64,000 bases of DNA, taken from Bacteroidetes bacterium MED-G17. GTDB lineage: Bacteria > Bacteroidota > Bacteroidia > NS11-12g > UBA9320. The notes under the pieces are model-generated. The model searched no databases. It was not told the DNA's origin and saw only the letters and a program-made list of their open reading frames with translations. Made by a program: the position numbers and the translations under genes. Shown one piece after another: positions 45,199 to 53,861 of the stretch (the first letter of the stretch is position 1; every line of letters starts with the position of its first letter). The DNA is taken from NCBI GenBank assembly GCA_002457675.1, contig NTKK01000008.1:1-64000 (forward strand). The letters run 5' to 3'.

Positions 45199-46344
45199 TT
45201 ATTCAGCTTTTTGAATTAATAAACTTGCGGCGTTTCCGCCAAAGCCAACCGTATTAATTAAGATTTTTTTGATTTGCTTTGGTGCTTTGCTTGTTTTAAT
45301 AAATGGTACTTCCACTACTTTATTGTTGTTTAACATATAAAGTGCGAGGTCAAGACTGTGCATTCCTGAGGCGCCTAAAGTATGTCCAATTTTCCATTTG
45401 TTTGATGTACAAAAAGGAACTTTGTTTTGGAATATTGATTTAATGGCCTTTTGCTCTGCCTTATCTCCGTTTATTGTACCTGGAGCATGCATGATGATTG
45501 CATCAATAGACCCTAAGTTGTGATTTTCTGTTGCGCCTAACATAGCTTTTTGTAAGGAAATCCCATTTTTGCTAATGGAAACACTATTTGAAATTTTTTC
45601 TGATCCGTACCCCCACCCTACAATATAACACAGGGCTTCATTCTTTCTACCTTTTTCAATACAAGCCACACCAGCACCTTCACCCAATACCAAAGTATTT
45701 TCTTTTTTATCAAAATCCAAACTTCTGCACGGATAATCTACATCCATTTTACTATATATCTTTAGGGCTTTCATTTGAGCAATGGTAAATGGTGTTAAGG
45801 GTGCCTCTGTACCTCCCACCAAAAACTTTTCAACCATTCCAGATTTTATCCAAGCGATGCCGTTTAAAAAGGCATAAAAAGCGGATGAACATGTAATGGA
45901 ATGCGAAAACATTGGTCCTTGAGTACTTAAGTCTTGTGCGAGCCATGAAGAAATATTGCCAGCGGTGGTGCTTGGGGACGCTTGAATATGGGTGATTTCA
46001 GATTGTAAAAAATCAGCATGATGTTCTTCTAATTTTTCTGTAGGGCCTCTAGAACAACCTATATTAATACCCATTATTTCGTTTTTATTCCAATGTGCCA
46101 TTTTCATAGCTTGCCTTGCAGCATGTATGGCATAGAGTGCAGTTTTATCTAAATGCTTATAAGATTGCTTATCTCGTAATTGGTCAATTACTTTTTGAGT
46201 CTCTAGGGGAATTTTTCCTTGCCAAAATTCATCTAGCCTTGTTAAGGCATGCGATTTGCTATTGTAAGCATTTTGATTTTTTTCATTTAAATGACCCAAA
46301 GCACTAATGGAAGAAAAACCTACTATGGATAATGGTTCATTCAT
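45199..46344 (-). CDS. Beta-ketoacyl synthase in the biotin operon
   Basis: 381-aa KAS I/II-fold condensing enzyme. Catalytic Cys in SITCSSAFYAF, first His in IIMHAPGTINGDKAE and second His in KWKIGHTLGASGMHSL, so the Cys-His-His triad is intact. The ATG at 46344 (MNEPLSIVGFSS) is preferred over an upstream TTG; it overlaps bioA by 8 bp. Placed between bioA and bioB, it is likely to work in building the pimeloyl thioester, since no bioC, bioH, bioG, bioI, bioW or bioZ is seen here. The exact reaction is inference. Confidence 0.8.
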   Translation of the reverse strand: MNEPLSIVGFSSISALGHLNEKNQNAYNSKSHALTRLDEFWQGKIPLETQKVIDQLRDKQSYKHLDKTALYAIHAARQAMKMAHWNKNEIMGINIGCSRGPTEKLEEHHADFLQSEITHIQASPSTTAGNISSWLAQDLSTQGPMFSHSITCSSAFYAFLNGIAWIKSGMVEKFLVGGTEAPLTPFTIAQMKALKIYSKMDVDYPCRSLDFDKKENTLVLGEGAGVACIEKGRKNEALCYIVGWGYGSEKISNSVSISKNGISLQKAMLGATENHNLGSIDAIIMHAPGTINGDKAEQKAIKSIFQNKVPFCTSNKWKIGHTLGASGMHSLDLALYMLNNNKVVEVPFIKTSKAPKQIKKILINTVGFGGNAASLLIQKAE

Positions 46345-47617
46345 TTTTTTCACCAAACTTTTCAATACATTCAAGCGTTGTTTCATAGACTTTTTCCATT
46401 TGCTTTTCTGAAGTAATAAACGGTGGTGTCAAATAGATGGTATTACCTAAGGGTCTAATAAAAACTCCTTTTTCCATGAAGAATTGAAAAATTTCATTTC
46501 TTTTTTTTCCATATCTATCTATTGGTGTATTAAGCTCAAAGGCCAAAATAACACCATTTGTTCTCTCATTCATCACTCTTTTATCATGCATCAAGACCTT
46601 TAGAAAATTGTCATGACTTTTTTCAATTTTCAGCTTTCCATTTTCTATTATTTTACTTTGGTATAGATCAATGGCAGCAGAGGCAACAGAGCATGCTATG
46701 GGATTTGCTGTGTAGGTATGTCCATGAAAAAATCCTTTGGCATTGTCCTCGCTTAAAAAAGCGGAAAATATTTTTTCTGTACATGTCGTTAATGCCATTG
46801 GAAGCATACCAGCAGTTAGTGCCTTAGATAGACAAATAATATCAGGAGAAATTGTAACCTGCTCAGAAGCGAATAAGGTATTCGTCTTTCCAAAGCCTGT
46901 CATTACTTCATCAGCTATTTTTAGAACATCATACTGTTTACAAAGTCGCAAAATCTGACAAAGATTTTTGGCTTCATGCATTTTCATCCCTGCAGCCCCT
47001 TGAACCAAAGGTTCATATATAAATGCTGCTACATCTCCTTTATCTAAAATGTTTTTTAAGTGCTGCAATACTTGATCAATATTTTCTTCAGTAGGTACAG
47101 GTATTCTTTTGACTTCTATGAAAAAATCTTCAAAAGCACCATTATAAACTGATAAACCTGATACGGACATGGCGCCGAATGTATCTCCATGAAATCCTTC
47201 TTCAAAAGCAACAAATACTTTTCTTTTGTCTCCCTTGTTATGAAAATATTGGATGGCTATTTTTAAGGCAATATCAACCGCTGTAGAGCCATTTTCACTA
47301 AAAAAGACCCTGTTTTGACCATAGGGTAAAAGAGGAATGATTTTCTCGGTAAGTTTTACTGCAGGTTCATGTGTAAATCCTGCAAAAACTACTTGATCAA
47401 GTTGTCGCATTTGATGGTAAGCAGCTTCTATCAAAATTGGATGGCAATGTCCATAAACGGCAGTATACCAAGAAGATATCGCATCAATATATATTTTACC
47501 TGACTCGTCGAATAGAAGCGTACCCTTTGCTTTTGTTATACCCAGTGCATCAGGGGTGTTGTTGTGCTGCGTGAGTGGGTGCCAAATATGTTTTTTATCT
47601 CGCTGGCTTATAGGCAT
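46337..47617 (-). CDS. bioA: Adenosylmethionine--8-amino-7-oxononanoate aminotransferase
   Basis: 426-aa PLP enzyme making 7,8-diaminopelargonate. HIWHPLTQHNN at the start, DAISSWYTAVYGHCHP, FFSENGSTAVDIALK, IADEVMTGFGKTNTLFA and the PLP-lysine CLSKALTAG are characteristic of BioA. Overlaps bioD by 10 bp and the KAS gene by 8 bp. Confidence 0.96.
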   Translation of the reverse strand: MPISQRDKKHIWHPLTQHNNTPDALGITKAKGTLLFDESGKIYIDAISSWYTAVYGHCHPILIEAAYHQMRQLDQVVFAGFTHEPAVKLTEKIIPLLPYGQNRVFFSENGSTAVDIALKIAIQYFHNKGDKRKVFVAFEEGFHGDTFGAMSVSGLSVYNGAFEDFFIEVKRIPVPTEENIDQVLQHLKNILDKGDVAAFIYEPLVQGAAGMKMHEAKNLCQILRLCKQYDVLKIADEVMTGFGKTNTLFASEQVTISPDIICLSKALTAGMLPMALTTCTEKIFSAFLSEDNAKGFFHGHTYTANPIACSVASAAIDLYQSKIIENGKLKIEKSHDNFLKVLMHDKRVMNERTNGVILAFELNTPIDRYGKKRNEIFQFFMEKGVFIRPLGNTIYLTPPFITSEKQMEKVYETTLECIEKFGEKNE

Positions 47618-48237
47618 AAAAATGACCTTATAATTGGTTTGAATTTTTGCGCATAGATACCAATTATTTTTGCATCTATCGATTTATATTGGTCAACTCT
47701 GCCCAATGATGGGAGCTGACCTTTTTCGCAAATTATCTCTTCGGTCGATTTATTTTCCTTGCCGTTAAAAACCAAAGCTATTTTGCTAAACCCACGTCCT
47801 TTAAGTGCCTCAATACTTAACAGGGTATGATTTATGCTTCCTAAATAATTCCTTGAAACCAATATCACCACATCGTCTTTATTAATTAAATCAATAATGG
47901 TGTGTTTTTTGTTTAACGGTACCAAAAGCCCTCCAGCCCCCTCAATTACTAAATGGTTCTGAGTTTTTGGACGAATGATATCATGTATTTTTATTTTTTT
48001 GTTTTCAAGATCTGCGGCTGCGTGCGGACTCATCGGGGCATTCAATGCATATGCATGCGGAAATACTGTCGTATTTTGATCACCGATTAAATGGGCAACG
48101 GTATGGGCGTCAGTAAAATCTAAGTTTCCTGACTGTATAGGCTTCCAATAATCTGCTTTTAGCGCTTTAATAAAAATAGCAGAAACCAAGGTTTTACCAA
48201 CATCTGTAGAGATTCCTGTGATAAATATATTAGCCAA
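47608..48237 (-). CDS. bioD: Dethiobiotin synthetase
   Basis: 209-aa ATP-dependent carboxylase closing the ureido ring. P-loop FITGISTDVGKTLVSA, YWKPIQSG, and VIEGAGGLLVPLN are diagnostic. Overlaps bioF by 8 bp and bioA by 10 bp. Confidence 0.95.
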   Translation of the reverse strand: MANIFITGISTDVGKTLVSAIFIKALKADYWKPIQSGNLDFTDAHTVAHLIGDQNTTVFPHAYALNAPMSPHAAADLENKKIKIHDIIRPKTQNHLVIEGAGGLLVPLNKKHTIIDLINKDDVVILVSRNYLGSINHTLLSIEALKGRGFSKIALVFNGKENKSTEEIICEKGQLPSLGRVDQYKSIDAKIIGIYAQKFKPIIRSFLCL

Positions 48238-49384
48238 TTTTTGTCAATATTTCTTTAAGTTCTTTTAGAACGTTTTGAATTTGCTCAATGCTATTATAGC
48301 TGTGTAAACAAAATCGCAAACGCTCTTTGCCTTTTGGAACTGTCGGCGAAAGTATTGCTTTTACGTGATATCCCTTTATATACAATTCATTGGAAACATT
48401 TTTAGCTTTAGTATTATCCGCAATAAGACAGGATTGTATGGCAGAATTACTTGAAAAAAAATATTCTTCTATCAAATATGTTGATTTGCAAAAGTTAAAA
48501 TAATCAATTCTCTTTTTTAATTGATTTTGCAAGTTTGGGTTTGCTTCTAAAAACTGATAAGCCGAATATGCAACTGCAACAGAATGCGGACTAAGGGCTG
48601 TAGTATAAATCAAAGACCTAGCGAAATTAATTAAGTAATTTTTCAAAGATTTTGAACCCAAAATAACGGCACCATGGCAACCCAAAGATTTTCCAAAAGT
48701 CACTACTCTTGCAAAGAGCGAACCTTCGATGGCCATTGATCGAGAAAATCCTTGTCCCAGATCACCAAAAACGCCTGTAGAATGCGCCTCATCTAAAACC
48801 AAACGCAACCTATTTTCGGCACAAACCCTTGCTAATTTTTCCAAATTGGGGCTGTCCCCATCCATTGAAAAAACTGTCTCTGTTACGACGTAGACTTCCT
48901 CAGATTTGTGTCTTATTTGAGCAGCTTTTTGTTTAAGATCATTTATGTCATTGTGCTTAAATTTAGAGCTTGAAGCTAAGCTCATTTTTATACCATCTCT
49001 TATCGATGCATGCACCAACTCATCGAAGAAAATATGGTCACCACGTTGTGGAACAGACGAAAAAAACCCCACATTGGCATCATATCCTGAATTAAATAAT
49101 GTTGCAGAAGGAGACTGATGAAAAACAGATAAATATGTCTCAAATTTTTCATGAATTCTTTGATTGCCAGATAATAAGCGAGACCCAGTACTTCCATTGA
49201 TGTTTTCTAGGTTACAAATTTTTTCGTAAGCATCTTCGTGAATTACTTTTTCCTTGGCCAAGCCTAAATAATCATTTGAGAAAAAATCAACGACAGTTTC
49301 ATTTGTTTGGGTTAAACTCCTCAAACTATTCTCAACTGACCTTTTCGTTAGTTTGTTTTGAAGTCGCTGGGAAATCTCCTGCAC
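48230..49384 (-). CDS. bioF: 8-amino-7-oxononanoate synthase
   Basis: 384-aa alpha-oxoamine synthase condensing pimeloyl thioester with L-alanine. DFFSNDYLGLA, NGSTGSRLLSGNQ, VLDEAHSTGVFG and the PLP-lysine TFGKSLGCHGA are visible. GTG start at 49384, 4 nt after an exact -7 element. First gene of bioF-bioD-bioA-KAS-bioB. No BirA operator-type palindrome was identified in the short upstream region. Confidence 0.94.
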   Translation of the reverse strand: MQEISQRLQNKLTKRSVENSLRSLTQTNETVVDFFSNDYLGLAKEKVIHEDAYEKICNLENINGSTGSRLLSGNQRIHEKFETYLSVFHQSPSATLFNSGYDANVGFFSSVPQRGDHIFFDELVHASIRDGIKMSLASSSKFKHNDINDLKQKAAQIRHKSEEVYVVTETVFSMDGDSPNLEKLARVCAENRLRLVLDEAHSTGVFGDLGQGFSRSMAIEGSLFARVVTFGKSLGCHGAVILGSKSLKNYLINFARSLIYTTALSPHSVAVAYSAYQFLEANPNLQNQLKKRIDYFNFCKSTYLIEEYFFSSNSAIQSCLIADNTKAKNVSNELYIKGYHVKAILSPTVPKGKERLRFCLHSYNSIEQIQNVLKELKEILTKIG

Positions 49385-49388
49385 TAAA

Positions 49389-49415
49389 CAAATTTAGGAA
49401 AGTTGCTGCATCCAA
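49389..49415 (-). promoter_or_regulatory. Promoter of the biotin operon
   Basis: Minus strand: TTG at 49415-49413, 16-bp spacer, TAAATTTG (exact) at 49396-49389, TTTA, then the GTG of bioF. It lies in the 44-bp gap behind the secreted CxxCH protein gene, which is on the same strand. Confidence 0.5.
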
Positions 49416-49428
49416 TGAACTTGTTTAT

Positions 49429-52074
49429 TTATTTAATAAACCTACAATATCCAATCGAATTAATTAACATAAGATAGCTACCCTTTGGTAAGCTATCAAG
49501 ATTTATGTGAGACTCGCTGAAAGTACCTTCTCTAATCATTTTTCCCTCGGCATTGAATAGCGTATATGCCCCCTTTTGGATTCCTTGCAAATAGAGGATG
49601 TCATTTACTGGATTTGGGAAAAAACTAATACTTGAAAGATGTGAAAGATCAACACCAGCAAGTTGGTCGAAATTGACCATACTATCTATAGTTTCAACAC
49701 ACTGGTTTTGAATATTTTCTACTTTTAAATTTACCATTACAAACTGTTTATTATAGGTTTGTGAAACCCTAAATTCAATAATTGTGTCTTTGCTTACAAG
49801 CGTTCCTGTTTCCATAGGTTGGACTTGCCAAGTTGTATAGGTGCTTTGAATATCCGTATTGCGAAGGAGTTTGATTTTTTCATCATTTCCTATCAGTTGT
49901 TTTCTTGCCAAAATAGTTGCTAAAGGTTTTCGGAAAATCTGAATTGAATCTTTAGTTTGACTGCCTAATGGACAAATTGACTGATCATTGAATGCACTAT
50001 CAATTTTATAAATGAGCAATTGTTTTGGTTTTTGCACTTCAATTTCAATTAATATGGAGTCTTTACGCTCAAATTGAGGTTTTATAATATTATCATTAAG
50101 TGTAAATGTGAAATAGGCACTATCAACATACTGGTTGTTGGTTGTAAATGAAATATTTTGCTTCCCGAACTTCAAGCAGGTATCAGACATTGGTAAAAAT
50201 TGTATTTGTGGAGAAGGAAATGTAAGAATATCAGCAGTTTTTTGACTAATACACGCCGTTTTTTCATTGGTGAAAACGTAAGACAGTTTTGTATTACCTG
50301 ATTCAAAAACACCTGGTTTGGTTTCTTCCACTTTTACTCCATTAATTAACCAAATTCCTCCACTTGGAGAGGCATCGAGATTTAATGGACTTTCGTTGCT
50401 GCACCTTTTCAACGTATCGTCAAAAGAAAATTGGGTTGAAAAAATGGAGTCCAAACCTAAAACTTCCAGCCAAATGTCTTTGGAGGTTTTGCAACCCTTG
50501 AACTCATTTGTATAGCGAAGCAAATATTTACGGTCTTGATAAATTTGGTTGGTTAGTTTATTGGTTTTGATACTATCCTTTCCAAAAATTCCTAAATCAT
50601 CAGGGTTATTAAATCCGCTGCTATCTATAACTTTCCAGCTACCACCAGAAGGTTGAATTTTGTAAAAATCGGATAGGGATACTACGCCTGTATTGTAACA
50701 TAAAGGACTGGCCTGCTCATAAACAATACTTGGATTAGCACCAACGTAAATTTGAATGGTATCTACCGATGAACAGCCGTAATTATTAAAAGTAGAATAA
50801 GCCAATATCAAGGTGTCAATGCTATTGGGTTTTATTTGTATTTCAGAAAGTAGAAGCAAGGTGCTATCTCCCTTTTTTATCAACAAACTATCTTGACCTT
50901 TACAGTCTAAACAAGACCAAAAACTACTATCTATCCCGCTTTGAGATACAACATGATTACGATCTAAATTTGTATTACCAAAAGACTGACAGTAACTTCC
51001 GTTGGATAGGACAGCAACCGGCTTTTCTATGATTTGAATTTTACGTGTGCTAGATGTATTACTGCAACCTGACTTGCTAACAGTAAAATTATATGATCCA
51101 GAATCATTTACCCAAATATTGTTTCCATTCTGCGCATTATTCCAAGTAAAACTAGCTCCAGGCACAAACTGTGCCAATAGATTTACAGAATCTCCTCTAC
51201 AAAAAGACTGATCGTTGCTGCTCAACCAATTGGCAGGGGGCTTCGGCAAAACATTTATTTGAAGGGTATCGTAAGGCCCCAAACCATTTTTGTTTTTTGC
51301 TCTCAGTAATATTTGATAATTACCAGCTTTATTAAAAACTACATTGCTCACATTCTGTTGGCTTGAATTACTAATACTACCACCATTAAATATCCATTCA
51401 TAAGAAGTGGGGCTAGATGTTGCAGAGCCTTTAAAATTAAGCCCATCTCCCTCACATACCTTGTTTTTATTGACACTTGCTGTTGCTAATGGCAACGAAT
51501 CTTGAAAGAAATCAACATCTAACGTTTTCGCATATACCTGATCACCACTATTAGATCCGTTTTGGTTAGCAGCCAAAAGAACAGAATAAAACTTGACTTT
51601 CCCTTGATAAGAACTCGGTGCTTTCCACATGAAAGACCACTCTGTACTGTTTGTACTTGTGGTATTTGTACCATTTGAAGTGTGCAAAAGATATTGTCTT
51701 GTTTTCCCTCCAAATAGTCTTGTCTTTTTCTGAATTCTGTTGTTATTCGAACTTAAGGTTCCAATGGGGTTGTTGCTGCTGTCTAAAACGGTAATTTGAA
51801 ACCCAAATTTATTTATCGAAGTTTGTTTATAGCTTAATTTAATGTCATAAGTACTATCCTTTTTATACTTTCCATTCGTAAAATCTCCATTCAGTTTAAT
51901 ATTGCTCCAATTACTTCCACTGACAATTAAAGACCCAGAATGGCAAGAAGTACAGTTGTTTTCTCCAGGCGCATTTGTATAACCACCCCCAGGACCGCCT
52001 GTATTCGTATATGTTTTTTTTGATATAAAAATCACTGAACAAAAAGTAAGAAAAAAAATAATTCGTTTATTCAT
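49429..52074 (-). CDS. Secreted choice-of-anchor V/PKD protein with CxxCH motif and T9SS type A domain
   Basis: 881 aa. Signal peptide (IIFFLTFCSVIFISKKTYT), then GGPGGGYTNAPGENNCTSCHSG with a CxxCH haem-c-type motif, a Reeler/choice-of-anchor V-like domain to about residue 195, PKD domain (about 205-285; GDGLNFKGSATSSPTSYEWIFNGG), further beta-sandwich sections, and a type A sorting domain (ISFFPNPVNDILYL ... GSYLMLI). Probably an extracellular adhesin or electron-transfer-related protein; whether haem is attached is unknown. A two-element promoter with a leader of over 100 nt lies upstream. Confidence 0.85.
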   Translation of the reverse strand: MNKRIIFFLTFCSVIFISKKTYTNTGGPGGGYTNAPGENNCTSCHSGSLIVSGSNWSNIKLNGDFTNGKYKKDSTYDIKLSYKQTSINKFGFQITVLDSSNNPIGTLSSNNNRIQKKTRLFGGKTRQYLLHTSNGTNTTSTNSTEWSFMWKAPSSYQGKVKFYSVLLAANQNGSNSGDQVYAKTLDVDFFQDSLPLATASVNKNKVCEGDGLNFKGSATSSPTSYEWIFNGGSISNSSQQNVSNVVFNKAGNYQILLRAKNKNGLGPYDTLQINVLPKPPANWLSSNDQSFCRGDSVNLLAQFVPGASFTWNNAQNGNNIWVNDSGSYNFTVSKSGCSNTSSTRKIQIIEKPVAVLSNGSYCQSFGNTNLDRNHVVSQSGIDSSFWSCLDCKGQDSLLIKKGDSTLLLLSEIQIKPNSIDTLILAYSTFNNYGCSSVDTIQIYVGANPSIVYEQASPLCYNTGVVSLSDFYKIQPSGGSWKVIDSSGFNNPDDLGIFGKDSIKTNKLTNQIYQDRKYLLRYTNEFKGCKTSKDIWLEVLGLDSIFSTQFSFDDTLKRCSNESPLNLDASPSGGIWLINGVKVEETKPGVFESGNTKLSYVFTNEKTACISQKTADILTFPSPQIQFLPMSDTCLKFGKQNISFTTNNQYVDSAYFTFTLNDNIIKPQFERKDSILIEIEVQKPKQLLIYKIDSAFNDQSICPLGSQTKDSIQIFRKPLATILARKQLIGNDEKIKLLRNTDIQSTYTTWQVQPMETGTLVSKDTIIEFRVSQTYNKQFVMVNLKVENIQNQCVETIDSMVNFDQLAGVDLSHLSSISFFPNPVNDILYLQGIQKGAYTLFNAEGKMIREGTFSESHINLDSLPKGSYLMLINSIGYCRFIK

Positions 52075-52195
52075 GATACAGAGCCTTTACTAATATTAGA
52101 CAAATAAGAATTCATAAGTGTTTGAATATAAAATGTCATCTTATTGTAATAATTTGATTATTAAATATTTATTAATAATACCAACCAAAAGTAAC

Positions 52196-52226
52196 ACCTT
52201 AGGTCCTTAAACCAAATTTTTCATTT
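52196..52226 (-). promoter_or_regulatory. Promoter of the secreted CxxCH protein gene
   Basis: Minus strand: TTTG at 52226-52223, 19-bp spacer, TACTTTTG (exact) at 52203-52196. The mRNA start would be near 52190, giving a leader of about 116 nt, the longest inferred in the window. Confidence 0.6.
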
Positions 52227-52316
52227 TTTGTATGTAAAAAAATTACTTAGCCTGGTTCAAATCATCCAATTGAATTTTAGACACTTTTGCTCATAAGCGT
52301 ATTGTTGTTTTTGTAC

Positions 52317-53126
52317 TTACCTCGGACTAACTTGGTGTAGTTTTCGCACCACTTTCAAAATAATGAGTTTTGGTGAAAAGGGAATTGTGCCTAAAATAAT
52401 TTTTTGACCAAAACTAACAGCTGGAAGTGCATTTATTTTCCCTTTCATCATTGCCTTAAACGAACTCTGTGCTACGCGTTGGGCACTTGCCGTTTTTTTA
52501 AATAGTAGCGACTTTTCTAATTTGGCTATTTTGGCAAAATTACTTTCCGTAGGTGGCGGCATGCTAGTTGTAACGGTTACACCTGTACCTCTTAGCTCCT
52601 CAGCTAATGCGTTGCTAAATGAAGATATAAATGCCTTACTTGCAAAATAGACAGCTTGCATAGGTCCTGGCACCAATGCTGCTGTGCTACTCATGTTTAA
52701 AATCCGACCCATTCTATTTTGTTTCATTTGTGGTAAGAACAAATATGTTAATTCCGTCAGGGCTATCATATTTACTTGAACCATACTTTTATGTTTCTGC
52801 AAGTCTTGATCTATGAAATAGCCCAAACTACCAAAACCAGCGTTATTAATTAGACAGTTTAAGCTTCCCAACGCTAATTTGTTATATGCCTCAAAAATCT
52901 TTTGGGCGGCGCCTTCAACTGCTAAATCTTGAACCAATATGTGTACTAAGCAATCCCAGCTGTCCTCTATTTCTGCTTTTAATTCTGTTAAACCCTCCTT
53001 ATTCCGAGCCACAGCGACCAAATGTTTACCGCCTCGCTTGGCAAACACTTTAGCTAACTCCGCTCCAATACCTGATGAAGCACCAGTAACTAGTGCTATT
53101 TTGTGATCTCTTAACAACAACCACAA
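52317..53126 (-). CDS. Short-chain dehydrogenase/reductase (DltE/YqjQ-like)
   Basis: 269-aa SDR. Cofactor motif ALVTGASSGIGAELAKVF, NNAGFG, catalytic serine in ILNMSSTAAL, Tyr-x-x-x-Lys in YFASKAF, and TTSMPPPTES after the active site. No ATG precedes the cofactor motif. Starts possible at TTG 53126, 53120 or 53117; a -7-like TTAATTTG at 53131-53124 favours one of the last two. Substrate unknown. Confidence 0.83.
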   Translation of the reverse strand: MWLLLRDHKIALVTGASSGIGAELAKVFAKRGGKHLVAVARNKEGLTELKAEIEDSWDCLVHILVQDLAVEGAAQKIFEAYNKLALGSLNCLINNAGFGSLGYFIDQDLQKHKSMVQVNMIALTELTYLFLPQMKQNRMGRILNMSSTAALVPGPMQAVYFASKAFISSFSNALAEELRGTGVTVTTSMPPPTESNFAKIAKLEKSLLFKKTASAQRVAQSSFKAMMKGKINALPAVSFGQKIILGTIPFSPKLIILKVVRKLHQVSPR

Positions 53127-53217
53127 ATTAAATATAGTTAACTATTAGATAATAAAATTTTAGCTTTTTTTTAATGCCATTATTTATCTTAATTTAAATT
53201 TCAATAATTCATACACT

Positions 53218-53225
53218 TAATTTTG
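53218..53225 (+). promoter_or_regulatory. -7 promoter element of the ArsC-like gene
   Basis: TAATTTTG, exact TAnnTTTG, ending 8 nt before the ATG at 53234. Confidence 0.45.
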
Positions 53226-53233
53226 AATGCTTT

Positions 53234-53857
53234 ATGAATGATGCTATTTATGACAAACTAACTTCTTGGATTGCTAATTTGCCCATTGAAAATATTGATG
53301 TCAATCGGATGAATATGCTCACAGAAATTGGTAAAAATTTAAGGGAACATTTAGCTGTCAAGAAGCAATTTAATCTGCATTTTTTATGCACGCATAATTC
53401 CAGGAGGAGTCAGATGGCACAAGCACTTGGTCAATTGATGGCCTCTTTTTTTGATTTACCCATTAGCTGTTTTTCTGGGGGAACAGAAGTTACCGCATTT
53501 CACCCAAATGCTATACAATGTTTAAGAGCTATTGGTTTTCAGATATATGAAAAAGAAAATATCGGCAACCAATCTACATTTCAAGTTAATTTTTCAGACC
53601 AAGAGAATGGAGCAATCATGTGGTCCAAATTGATTGACGACCCGAGAAATCCAAAAGAAGACTTCATCGCCATGTTTACCTGCGATCAAGCTGCAGAAGC
53701 ATGTCCAATTGTATTTGGAAGTTTACAGAATATAAAACTTAACTACCAGGATCCGAAAATTTATGATAGCTTAAAAAATGCCCATAAAGCTTATGTAAAA
53801 TGTGCAATTAAAATTGCTTCAGAATTGAAAATTGTATTTGCGTCCGTGCTGAATTAA
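53234..53857 (+). CDS. ArsC-like low-molecular-weight phosphatase/arsenate reductase
   Basis: 207-aa protein of the thioredoxin-coupled arsenate reductase/LMW phosphatase fold. P-loop CTHNSRRS is the CX5R nucleophile motif, and CDQAAEACPIV matches the C-x6-C redox pair of Staphylococcus ArsC (C82/C89). A 45-residue N-terminal extension precedes the core. No ars operon, regulator or arsenite pump is adjacent, so either arsenate detoxification or a protein/metabolite phosphatase role is possible; thioredoxin and its reductase are in the window. Confidence 0.8.
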   Translation: MNDAIYDKLTSWIANLPIENIDVNRMNMLTEIGKNLREHLAVKKQFNLHFLCTHNSRRSQMAQALGQLMASFFDLPISCFSGGTEVTAFHPNAIQCLRAIGFQIYEKENIGNQSTFQVNFSDQENGAIMWSKLIDDPRNPKEDFIAMFTCDQAAEACPIVFGSLQNIKLNYQDPKIYDSLKNAHKAYVKCAIKIASELKIVFASVLN

Positions 53858-53861
53858 AAAA

